Shown in pieces: positions 1 to 9,580 of a stretch of 64,000 bases of DNA; positions within the stretch are counted from its first letter, which is position 1; each line of letters begins with the position of its first letter. The stretch lies in assembly GCF_901000735.1 (NCBI RefSeq), contig NC_081543.1:12445921-12509920 (forward strand), written 5' to 3'. The position numbers were made by a program, and so were the translations under genes. Under the pieces are notes generated by a model. That model was not told where the DNA came from. It saw only the letters and a list, made by a program, of their open reading frames with translations, and did no database searches. Source of the DNA: Corylus avellana (taxonomy: Eukaryota > Streptophyta > Magnoliopsida > Fagales > Betulaceae).

Positions 1-1241
1 GTAATGGTTTAGACAATCTGTATGCAGAAAAGTTCCTATCTTGCCTCTTGTTGCAGCAGTTTCAACTCCTCACTGGCCAATCTTTCTTCTTAATTTCCTT
101 ACCGACCCATTGTTAGATTTCAAGTAGTTTGTTGATGTAAAACTGGATGTGTTTGATCACTCAAAGAGATTGAACTTCCTATGCTTACCAGCAGTATCTC
201 TTGGCACACAAATAATTGCTAAGCTCAGTGTATGAAAACACTCTATATTGACATGGAAGAACAATGCTTAGCTCTTTGAAAATTTTGCTTTCAAAGTCTT
301 TTTGTAGACTTGTGAAAAGAAGCCTTGAAACCTAAAGTTGGTCGGTTTAGGTTTTCTAAAAAGGCATCTAGACAGGTTAATGAGGTGTCAGAACATCCTT
401 TGGGTTTCAATCCTTAACACAGGTTCATGTCTGGACATTAGCGAACGCCTTAGCGCTCAAAATTTTCTATCTGACAAATTTGTCTAGACATGTGCGGTCG
501 ACCTAGCAGAGACAAAACTTTATATTTCTCCAATTTGTTCGGACACGTGTGAACATGCCTGCAAACGAACTCATTGTCTGGGCATCATCTAGACATTAGC
601 AGATGACCTTGTAGACAAGACTCACTGTCTAGGTATTTTGTCCGGACATCAGTTGACGAGTTTGCGAACGGAATTTCTTGTACTTGATTTTCTTGAGCAA
701 TCTTCAACCCAAATCTTAAGTATAAATCTACCCAATACCACAAAAATACAAAGGCACTTGTTTTGGGCATAGAATAGGCTAATAAAAAACATTTGTACTC
801 ATGATTTCATAAGAATTTACTCACGTCATGTGTGTTAAAATTCACCAAAAGCTAATGATTCTACAATTGGTACCAAAGCAATTCCAAATTCTTACAAGGG
901 ACATAATAAAATGAAACCAGCATATGGTTGTGCAAGTTTCTGTTCTGAAACATTTTTAATTGAAATCACAGTCAGGTTCAGAAGGAGACGAGTTTGCTTT
1001 GTAAGTTTTGAATCTAATGCCATTCCAAATATATCCCCACCTTTTACCATCTGAGCCAAGGTCCAAGAGTGAAGAAATCCTATTGTTATTTTCCATTTCT
1101 TTTAACACATAAAAATAGTGTCAGCTGCGATTACTGTTACCATCAGCTATCCAATTCTTCCTGCACAAAATTGTGAAAACAGAAACATATTCCAAATCCC
1201 CAATTAATTCTGTGTTGTTCAACTGGATTGTTCTTTTTCAG
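1..1241 (+). other. Intron 1 (partial) of the TPS10-like gene
   Basis: No coding sequence is seen here. It ends in a pyrimidine-rich stretch and a clean AG acceptor at 1240-1241, directly before the first recognisable TPS exon, so most or all of it is taken as the intron that follows the long first exon of class II TPS genes. That exon lies outside the window. Between about 360 and 670 the words GTCTGGACA, GTCTAGACA, TTCGGACA and GTCCGGACA recur with gaps of about 60-110 bp, which looks like a decayed repeat. Confidence 0.6.
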
Positions 1242-2295
1242 GCCAAATCATGAGGCAGATTGGGAAACTTGTGTTTCTGTGCCAGATTTTGATTGGAAAC
1301 AGATTGCTGACCCAGTAATGCAGTTATACACTGAAACAACTGATGGTTCTACCATAGAGACCAAGGAGAGTGCTCTTGTTTGGAATTACCAGTATGCAGA
1401 TCCAGATTTTGGTTCGTGCCAGGCTAAGGAGCTTCTTGATCACCTGGAAAGTGTTCTTGCCAATGAGCCAGTTTCTGTCAAGAGCGGCCTGCACATTGTA
1501 GAAGTTAAACCTCAGGTAAGTGTTACAGTTCTATTTTTCCTTGTATCAATCTATAATGAGGTGTGCAGGGGTCTCTTATAGTAGGAGAATTGGTTGTACA
1601 CATCAATTTCCATACTTGTCGCTTTCATTAATGCCTTCAAACTTTCCTTATTGACTGGAAAGAGGAGAAAGCCCCTGGGGACTTTGTTAAGATAGATTGT
1701 TTTCTCATTAAAATATTTTTGTAATTTTTTAACTTTTCATTTTTCTTATCATGGTGATGACTAGTACTCCCAAAATAAGGAACTAAACTGGAGTATTCGG
1801 TCACTTTTATAAGCTCTTTACAATTTCTTTTTTAAATCAAATGGGGAGGTTGACAAACAAATTTTTTTTTGAATTTTGAATAATGAGAAAGGTAAATAAA
1901 AGTTCTCTATATTGAAAAACTTAATGAATCCTATGCTCACAACTTGTTCACTGTCTCTGGGATCACTACAGGGCGTCAATAAAGGTATTGTAGCAGAATA
2001 TCTACTTTCAACAATGCGACTGAAGGGAATGCTTCCAGATTTTGTTATCTGTATTGGGGACGACAGATCGGATGAGGACATGTTTGAGGTTATAATGAGT
2101 GCAAGGGCTTCCCTATCCCCAGTTGCTGAAGTGTTTGCTTGCACTGTTGGCCAGAAACCCAGCAAGGCTAAGTACTATCTGGAAGACACAACCGAGATTT
2201 TGAGAATGTTGCAGGGCCTCGCCAATGCTTCAGAGCAGGCTGCTAGAAATGCTCCCCAAGCTGCTCAGCGAGCGGTTATTGCTGAGAGTAAATAG
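1242..2295 (+). CDS. TPS10: Class II trehalose-6-phosphate synthase, TPS10-like (3' part)
   Basis: Two exons are visible: 1242-1515 (phase-2 entry after an AG acceptor, exit at CAG/gtaag) and 1972-2295 (acceptor ACTACAG, stop TAG). Together they encode the C-terminal trehalose-phosphate phosphatase-like domain of a class II TPS. Seen directly: DFGSCQAKELLDHLE, the exon junction VEVKPQ/GVNKG, the HAD-type motif GDDRSDEDMF, and FACTVGQKPSKAKYYL near the end. The junction at VEVKPQ/GV is typical of class II TPS genes. Class II proteins carry both a glycosyltransferase and a phosphatase-like domain and are regarded as regulators of sugar and trehalose-6-phosphate signalling rather than strong enzymes. 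GVNKG, EVIMSA and LSPVAE fit TPS10 better than other members, by memory. No frame break is seen. The glucosyltransferase domain and start codon lie left of the window. Confidence 0.88.
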
Positions 2296-2763
2296 TCTTC
2301 CTTCTCTCTATCTAGGTCCTATCATATTCTATTTGGGGTTGTCTTGTGCGGTATGATTTTTCTGGTTGGATTCGAGCTCAACATTTTGGAGGTGTAGGTC
2401 TTGCCTTTCTTTCAGATTGCAGAAGTACACGTTTTTTCTGTTCTCAGTAGATAAATTGTATCTAATATTTGTTGTTCATGTCATGGTATTGGTGTTAGGA
2501 TTGATGTTGCGGTTGTCCTAAAAAAAGTTGAGCTTGATTATATTTAATAAAATTGTTTATTTTGATGTTGGGGTTGTGTATGAAAGCCTACATTCTTTGG
2601 TTACAAATTAAAATTGAGGAGAAGATCATAAGGTCTCTAGAGCCTAGCCCTAGTTGTGCAACATCAAGAGGAGAAAGAAAAACCCTAGCCATGCAACCCT
2701 AAGGTATGTGATCAAACCTTCTCTTGCATGCTATTTCATGTTCTGAAAAATCTGTTGCTATAT
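2296..2763 (+). other. TPS10-like 3' UTR and short intergenic stretch
   Basis: T-rich and non-coding. The 3' UTR probably ends before about 2,600; the AATAAAAT at about 2546 is a possible poly(A) signal. From about 2,630 the sequence has repeated CCCTAG words and merges into gypsy-like repeat DNA. Confidence 0.4.
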
Positions 2764-3021
2764 TTACATGGAGCTTGTTCCTTGTGAATTTTTCGCTATT
2801 TTTGAAGTGATTAATTCACATACATATTCCCAACAACTCTCAGGAGAGGTCGCCATTGTGTCTAGGAACTTGCTGACGTGCTCAAGAGCGTCTCCCTTCC
2901 GTCCATCGTAGTGGATGAACATGGGAGTATCATACTTCTTGGGATAAGGTTTGTTGAGAAGCTCAGCTGAATATGGCAATTTGCGGACAAAGTGAAAGGG
3001 CTCTATTGTAGCTTTTCCCAT
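2764..3021 (-). pseudogene. Gypsy-type retrotransposon gag fragment
   Basis: An 85-codon open stretch on the minus strand reads like the segment just upstream of the gag domain of plant Ty3/gypsy elements: PYPKKYDTP, then HYDGRKGDALEHVSKFLD. Plant gypsy polyproteins commonly have a P-x-KY/DTPxF-x-x-YDG/KG-x-xxEHVxxFxD core, which is what is seen. Only this piece remains. No protease, reverse transcriptase or integrase follows on either side, so it is a relic. The region to its right (3022-3120) holds AAACCCTAAACCC-like words on the same strand. Confidence 0.7.
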
Positions 3022-3139
3022 TCATTTTCCAGAAATGTCACGACATCAGACAAAGTAACCAATTGTTGCTGAGCTCTACCCTCATCGATAGAGTGAGGGT
3101 TTAGGGTTTTCTGCCTCATATTTTATAGTTTAATGATAA

Positions 3140-3620
3140 AATATTTATCAAGCCTTCGACCTTATGTTCGAGCTGGGTTCATTAGCTTCCCAATGAGATG
3201 TAAAGATAGGCGATCGATCTTAGCATGGTTGTCAACTTCTCGATTTGATATGGGATTAGTGATCGATGCTAGGCAGTCCGAGCCGGATTGTCAATTTTCA
3301 AATAAGATGTATGATAGGCAATTGACGCATCTTCCCAATTTGAGATGAGATAAGTGATCAACTCTAGGCAATCCTAGCCGGATTGTCAATTTTTCGATAT
3401 GATGGGCGATCGACCTTGGGATGATTGTGATCTTCCCAATTTGATTTGGGATTAGTGATCAACCCTAGCTAGTTCCAACTAGGTTGTCAATTTCCTGATA
3501 AGATACATGATTGGCAATTGACCTTAGCAGCTGCATGGTCATCTGCTTCTAGATAAGATGTGGGCTAGATGATCAGCCATGGTCGTTCCAAGCTGGCCTG
3601 TCAGCCTTTCAATGTCAGTC
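3140..3620. repeat. Degenerate tandem repeat, about 95-114 bp unit, four copies
   Basis: The word GATTAGTGATC or a close variant recurs at 3254, 3349, 3450 and about 3564. Each is followed by CTAGGCAGTCC-like sequence and then, in the first three, by a variant of GGATTGTCAATTTT. Spacing is 95, 101 and 114 bp. GATCGACC/GATCGATC words and GATAAGATG words recur in the same register. No coding capacity and no known family recognised. Confidence 0.6.
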
Positions 3621-3705
3621 CGAGCTAGGCTCTAGTAGTGGTGCCTTGGCTGGCCTGCAAACCTCTAGTGGTACCTTGTGAGCTGTATTGTAGGGGTGCT
3701 GACCA

Positions 3706-4118
3706 CCCCTTGGCTTGGGGTCCCAGCCCCGGAGAAGGATCCTCTCCATTTCATTTGAAATGGAGGGGATCTATTTAGTTACTTGTAGGGGGCAGTTTTG
3801 CCATTTTAAAAGTAATTAAATGGATTCCCTCCATTTCATTTGAAATGGAGAGGATCCTTGTCCCCCAAGCCATAGGGTATTCTCAAAGAAATTAAAAAAA
3901 AAAAAAAAACCTTTAAAAATTAATTTTTGCTTCTTATATATATAATCTATTTAGTTACTTTTAGGGGCAGTTTTGTTATTTTAAAAGTAACTAAATGGAT
4001 TCTCTCCATTTCATTTGAAACGGAGAGAATCCTTGTCCCCCAAGCCATAGGGTAGTCTCAAAGAAATAAAAAAAAAAAACCTTTAAAAATTAACTTTTGC
4101 TTCTTTTATATATATATA
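3706..4118. mobile_element. Fold-back MITE with a 176-bp tandem duplication of its right half
   Basis: The left arm (CTTGGCTTGGGG at about 3709, then AAGGATCCTCTCC) is the inverse of the right arm (GGAGAGGATCCTTG then CCCCAAGCC ending near 3878). Within each arm lies a small perfect hairpin, CTCCATTTCA-TT-TGAAATGGAG. The internal ATTTAGTTACTT / AAGTAATTAAAT is also an inverted pair. From 3769 a unit of about 176 bp is repeated once (3769-3944 and 3945-4118), carrying the right arm again with an A-rich stretch between. No reading frame, so non-autonomous. Confidence 0.65.
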
Positions 4119-4269
4119 TATAAAATGGGGAGTATGTGTTGGCAGTAGTACTGTGGACCCTTTGGGCCTGAATGTGGGCTCTTATTTTATTGGGTAGTAG
4201 CATTTTTTTTTTTTTTTTTAAAAAAAAGCCCCTCAGAAAATTCTCTAAAATTCGCAGGGTTCTTTAAGG

Positions 4270-5505
4270 CTCCGTTTACTTCGACGTAAAATAGTTTCCA
4301 GAAAATGATTTTCGCATTTTACGGTGTTTACTTCGACGTAAAATAGTGGTCAACGGAAAGTATTTTCCTTTTGACCAAAAATTCTTCTATAATTTTTGGA
4401 AAATAGTTTACGGTTTTGAAAACCGTAAACCATTTTCCAACTCATTCTCAAATCAACGGACATTGCCAAGACTCGCCTAGAACTTCACCCGGACTTGCCT
4501 AGGACCTGTTTGGGACTTGATCGGGACTCGCCCAGAACCCGCTCAGGACTCCGCCAGGACTTGCCCGGGACCCGACCGGACTTGAACAGGACCCGCCTAG
4601 ACCTGCCCAAGACTCACCCGGGACTTGCCCAAGACCCGCCTGGACTTGCCCAAGACCCACCTGGACTTGCCCAAGACCTGATTGGGACATGCTCGGGAGT
4701 TGCCCGAGACTTGCCCAATACTTGATCAGGACTGGACCCTGCTAAGACCTACTTGGGACTTGCCCGGGACCCCGCCGGGACCTAACGAGGATTTGCCCGG
4801 GATCCGCTTAGGACTTGACAAGGACCAGACTAGGACCTGCTCGGGACCCCGCCGGGACCCGCTTGGGACTTGACCGAGACTCACTCGGGACTTGCCCGGG
4901 ACTCGCACGGGACTTGATTGGGACATAACCAGGACCCACCCGGGACTCGCCCAGGACTTGACCGGGACTCTCCTAGGACTTGACAAGACCTGCCCGGGAC
5001 CTGCTCGAGACCCCGTCGGGACCTGCCTAGGACTTGATTGGGGCCCCCGCTGGGACTCGCCCAGGACTTCATTGGGACTCGACTGAGACCCAGGCTAGTC
5101 CCGACGGAAAATATTTTCAGGGAAGTCATTTTCCCTGAGAATTCCCGGTCAAGTCCTGGGGGAGTCCTGGCAGGGTCCCGAGCAAGTCCTGGGTGGGTCC
5201 CGGTTAAGTCCTAGGCGGGTCCCAAGCAAGTCTCGGTGGGGTCCTAGGCGGATCCTGGTCAAGTTTTGGGCGGGTTCCGGGCAGGTCCTAACAAGGTCCC
5301 AGACAAGTTTTGGGCGGGTCCCTGTCAAGTCCCGGTGGGGTACCGAACAAATCCCGATCGGGTCCCGGTCAAGTCCTGGACCTTATTGGAAAAAATATTA
5401 AAAACAAAATTATTTTCTGTGTGCGCGGTAAACGTTGTAAAATATTTTCACGGAAAATGACTTCTCTAAAAGTATTTTTCGATGGAAACCATTTTACGTC
5501 TAAAA
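4270..5505. mobile_element. Non-autonomous element carrying inverted 11-bp minisatellite arrays (copy 1)
   Basis: The left end has GACGTAAAATAGTTTCCA (about 4282) and the right end, read inverted from about 5502, has GACGTAAAATGGTTTCCA: 17 of 18 bases match. Just inside, both ends have AT-rich sequence with GGAAAAT/ATTTTCC words. The middle is GC-rich. From about 4490 to 5090 it is an 11-bp tandem repeat (consensus near GGACTTGCCCG, alternating with GGACCCGCCNG). At about 5105-5140 there is a short AT-rich block resembling the element ends (GGAAAATATTTTC), and from about 5147 to 5385 the 11-bp array runs in the opposite orientation (GGTCAAGTCCT / GGGTCCC). No transposase is present. Superfamily not assigned. 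Confidence 0.7.
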
Positions 5506-6443
5506 TCTCAAATCATTATTTTCCAATTAAATGGTTGAGATTCCATATCAGCATTTATCACCTCATTATTTATCACTTCTTATGATAATTAATGAAGTGA
5601 TAAATATGGTAAATATTGATGTAATCTCAACCATTTAATTCGAAAACAATGATTAAAATTTGAAGAAATCCACTTTAGAATACCATAAAAATTCTAGAGA
5701 ATTTTTTTATTTTTTATTCAATAGAGAAGATGGAGTTTTTTTTTTTTTTTTTTAAAGAATCTTGATCCAACATGGATAGAGATGCCTAATTGTGCATAAA
5801 AAAGACGATTGCATGTGTACCAAAAATAATAATAGTTAAATCATTAACCTCTAACATGGATAGGGGAATTGATTGTTTTAGTACCCAAAACAAAATTACA
5901 AACAAAAGTTGCCAGTTTAATAGTTATAAGTTTTCGCATGAGTCCACAAATCCAATTGATTATAACATTAATCATAATCTATATCGATATATTTAGTACT
6001 TGTTTTACAAGCCTAATTAGTCGTTAATTAATGAAATGAGAGATTTTTTTTTGTTTGGTTGAAAAATTTTCAATAATTTTCTATATAGTATTAAATAAAT
6101 ATCTGAAATTGTGATGACTTTTATAGTGAGCTGGTTTCAACTTTTTTCAACCACATCCAAATATACGGTCCAAACGGCATTAAATTGGCACAATTCTTTT
6201 CAACCATATCCAACTAGTGTGACCTCATGTATATCCCAACTCTCCACCTCTCAACTGCTCTTCCTATATTAATTGTTATTAAACTTATTTTCGTGGTAAA
6301 TTCAACTTATTGCCCTCATTTTCTCAACAGCCACCTTCCAATCACGTCAAATGATTTGTTTGTATTTAATGCATTTATGTTCAATCTGTATAAATAATTT
6401 CTTTTAACCAAAATCAAAGGCTTCATAAATTAGGTACATAAAG
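5506..6443. other. AT-rich intergenic DNA
   Basis: Contains a long inverted pair around 5510-5645 (AATCATTATTTTCC-like sequence, then AATGGTTGAGATTCCA against TGTAATCTCAACCATT), poly-T runs, and a small fold-back around 6048-6165 with GTTTGGTTGAAAA-like ends. No gene is supported. Confidence 0.4.
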
Positions 6444-6741
6444 GGTGTGTTTGCCAATGGCCCTGGAACGGTACTGTTCTAGGGCCTCCCTCAATCCCAA
6501 AAAAAAAAACTTTTTACTTCAAAATTAAGCTCAACATTTTTACTTTTTATACCACATCAATCATTTTTATTATTATTATTTAAATAAAAAAATCACTACA
6601 AAACAAATTTTTTATATTTTTTCATATAAAATATATTTTTTCACTTTTCTCCACAAAACATTTTCACTTAAACCAATCAAACACTTTTAAAAAAAAAAAA
6701 AGGCTACAGTACCGGCCCTGGAACAATACCGTTCCAGGGCC
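6444..6741. mobile_element. MITE with GGCCCTGGAACGGTA-type inverted ends
   Basis: The element begins GGTGTGTTTGCCAATGGCCC, and GGCCCTGGAACGGTACTGTT lies near its left end; the right end reads the same inverted (GGCCCTGGAACGGTATTGTT). Comparison with copy B of the local duplication gives the empty site CATAAAGATTTTGACC; here the site is CATAAAG + element + AAAGATTTTGACC, so at least AAAG is duplicated. The left-end GTGTTTGCCAATG motif lacks its partner on the right, so the right end is shortened. The AT-rich core resembles the element at 9331-9580. Confidence 0.75.
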
Positions 6742-6872
6742 AAAGATTTTGACCCCACACAAAACACAATTATGCAACAAATTGAAAACAAAATTATTTG
6801 CAGCAGTAAATGTGATTCAAACCACAAAAGAGTATAAAAGCATCTTCAACCACAATCAATACAATGAAGTAA

Positions 6873-7191
6873 TGAAAAAATTTGTGGACCTAATTCATTT
6901 TATAAAATCGGTTCAATAAGAGAGGGTTGTACATTCCTTATAAATATGCCCAAAATCTTGTCCACAGGCAATGTGGGATCATTCCTCAACACTTTCCCTC
7001 ACATGCAGGTCGATATTCTTCCTGGTCATTGTCACGGGGTAAGTAGTGTGAACCCATTAGTCTCTGATACCATGAAGAAATTCGTGAACTTAACTTATTT
7101 CATAAAACCGGTTTTATAAAAGAGGGTTGCCCATTCCTAATAAACATACTCAAGATCTTGTCCATAGGTAATATAGAATCATTCTTCAACA
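6873..7191 (-). mobile_element. Complete TRIM (miniature LTR retrotransposon)
   Basis: Two direct repeats of 119 bp, 6873-6991 and 7073-7191, both start TG and end CA and share GAGAGGGTTG/AAGAGGGTTG, TTCCTTATAAA/TTCCTAATAAA and CTTGTCCA words. Read on the minus strand, the 5' LTR (7191-7073) is followed at once by TGGTATCAGAGA (7072-7061), the initiator-tRNA-Met primer site. The purine tract TGAGGGAAAG (7001-6992) sits directly before the 3' LTR. The internal region is only 81 bp and codes for nothing. Copy B at about 7690 shows the uninterrupted site; the target duplication is too worn to read exactly (AGTAA left, TTAGA right). The LTRs differ at many positions, so the insertion is old. Confidence 0.8.
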
Positions 7192-8001
7192 TTAGAAAGT
7201 CTTTGAATAACACATCAAAGGTAAAATCACTTTGAGTAGCCAAATTCACTATGGGTATCCACTGATAAAGGTTCAAAGTGCAAGCAAAGTATACATACAA
7301 ACTCCTTGTAACAACTTATACTTCTCTATGCAAACACGCATGAATAGAGACGTGTTATTTTTTTAATAGGGATGTTTGAACAATAAAACGCCTTAAATTA
7401 GTAACATTTTTCAAAAACATTCATATTCCAAACGTTACTAATTAGGCCTTTTTAATTTTTGTAATGCAAGCACCCTCTATTTTGCATAAAAAATTTGGCT
7501 CATCCATTGTGAATGCTCTAAATAATTTCTTTTAACCCAAAATAAAAGGCTTCATAAATTAAGTACATAAAGATTTTGACCCCACAAAAAACACAATTAT
7601 GCAACAAATTGAAAACAAAATTATTTGCAGCAGTAAATGTGATTCAAATCACAAAAAGTATAAAAGCATAGACCACAATCAATACAATGATTTGTTGACG
7701 AAGTAGAAAATCTTTGAATAACACATCAAAAGGTAAAATCACTTTGAGTAGTTAAATTCACTCTGGGTATCCACTGATAAAGGTTCAAAGTGCAAGCAAA
7801 GTATACATACAAACTACTCATTGTAAAGACTTATACTTCTCTATGCAGACACGTGTGAATAGGGACGTATGACACGTCTCTATTTTTTTAATAGGGACGT
7901 TTGAACAATAAAGCGCCTTAAATTAGTAAAATTTTTCAAAACCGTCCATATTCCAAAAGTTACTAATTAGGCTTTTTTAATTTTTGTAGTGCAAGCATCC
8001 C

Positions 8002-8640
8002 CCACTTGTCTCTTGTCGCAACACTTCTACAGTTTTCAGACTTCAGACGATTGAAGGCAGCAAGATGATTTGTTGACACTGTTGCTCTCTGAAGTGATTT
8101 TGAACCAATCGCATCAGGACATTCAATTATATGAAAACTTACAACTTCAACTCCAGATTGCATCCACCAACAAGAAGTGAAATAACTTCTTCACTTCAAC
8201 TTCCATAATCAGCATAAAGGTATTGAAGTGAAATAACTTCCCAAAAAGGATCGATTTTAGTGTGAACTTTGAAATAAAGAGCAAGCAATAAATGAAACAA
8301 CAAATTTGAACTTCAAGCCAAAGAAATACGAAATTAATCTGAAACTTTTCCAAACAAAAACAAATAAATTAAAGGAGTCCGTCTTGCCTAGCTTCCAGGC
8401 GGGTATCCGATTGCTTGTCAACTCGGCAAGACAATAAGATACCAATGTCGAATCGGCCGAAGGGGTGACTGAATCACCTAAAAAACTTAGAGGTATTTTT
8501 TAATTAAATACGGCACATGTCGTTTTTAGTGGATTTTATGACACGAAGCAATGTCATAACGAAAGGTGAACGGAATGGTATATTTAATAAAGCTTCCAAA
8601 TCAAATTGATAAATTTTAAATCCTATTGATTTGATAAAAG

Positions 8641-8676
<36 letters not shown>

Positions 8677-9330
8677 AAAAACCACTTTAACAATTTTTTT
8701 TTTTTTCATATAATAATCCCACGTGCTGGGTCGAACTAAGAACAGAATCTAACCATAGAAACTTATGTACTTATATTGTGAGAGTCTAAAAAATAAAATT
8801 TTAACGAAACCACAGGATTTATGTCAGAAAATTCTTGGGCCCACATCTGGCAATGTCTGGTGATGCTGCATTTGTTGTCGTGGCATAGTAGTGTCTGCAT
8901 GGCAATATATACGTGTCCCAAGCTTTCTGATCGAAGGTTAATTTGGACGGTTAATTATAACATTTATATAAAGTCAAATATGAACACAAATAACGAAGAA
9001 GAACATCGATCAACATATATTTCAATGGTTCTGAAACTTTCACGTGTGACGTGGCCATTGTCTCTCTCTTCATGTTTGGTTTTTTCTTTTTCTTCTTTCG
9101 AATTTTGAAAAAGATATTTTGTTTATAATTAAGTCTCTTTCTCAATTAAAGGAAAAAAGGGATTGATGAGAAAGTCTACTACGACTGAGATGTGGACTAT
9201 GATGAAGTCGACTTGATTAGACTACGATCGAGAATTAATGATGATCGGACGGCTAACTGTTTCCTTAGGGATATTTATAGAATCATGCAAATACTTGAAT
9301 CATGCAATTACTTGCATGAATAAGACATGC
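8002..9330. other. Intergenic, with a TA microsatellite
   Basis: GAAGTGAAATAACTTC occurs twice (about 8174 and 8226). (TA)n spans about 8642-8673. CACGTG-like words are scattered (CCACGTGC about 8719, TCACGTGTGACGTGG about 9040). No reading frame looks like a real gene. Confidence 0.4.
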
Positions 9331-9580
9331 AGGCTGTGCTTGGCGAATGACTGGATCGGACTAGTTTTCAAAATTTAAATTTTTTTTGGTCAAAATTAAT
9401 CTCAATATTTTTATTTTTTATATCACATCAAATATTTTTTATTATTATTCAAATAAAAAAACCACTACAAAATAATTTCTTTTTTTATATAAAATATTTT
9501 TACTCTTTTCTCTCATATCAATCAAATCTGTTACAGTATCGTTTCACTCTCTTTTTCCATTCCATTGCCAAACACAGCCT
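9331..9580. mobile_element. hAT-like MITE
   Basis: A 250-bp AT-rich element with inverted ends: AGGCTGTGCTTGGCGAATG on the left and, inverted from the right, AGGCTGTGTTTGGCAATG. The core has ATATCACATCAAATATTTTT and CCACTACAAAA, shared with the element at 6444-6741, so the two are one family. GTGTTTGGCAATG ends are common in plant hAT-type MITEs. No clean 8-bp target duplication is seen. Confidence 0.65.

Larger units (their letters stand above)
6391..8001. repeat. Tandem duplication (copy A 6391-7476, copy B 7519-8001)
   Basis: Copy B matches copy A over its whole length apart from two extra blocks in A. Shared landmarks: ATAATTTCTTTTAACC (about 6392 and 7523), AAAGATTTTGACCCCAC (6742 and 7568), CTTTGAATAACACATCAAA (about 7200 and 7711), TTACTAATTAGGC (about 7435 and 7959). 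The two extra blocks in A are a MITE (6444-6741) and a TRIM (6873-7191). Copy B therefore keeps the pre-insertion state of both sites. Both copies end near a TTTTTGTAGTG/TTTTTGTAATG word similar to a CACTA terminus. Confidence 0.75.

Noticed and set aside
3140..3620. Regular repeats that could suggest a CRISPR array
   Set aside because: Units are unequal, worn and contiguous without spacers, and the DNA is a plant nuclear genome.
4490..5129. Several overlapping open frames on both strands with proline/leucine/serine-rich repeated peptides
   Set aside because: They arise because an 11-bp repeat rarely makes stops; the peptides repeat every 11 residues in all frames. No protein signal.
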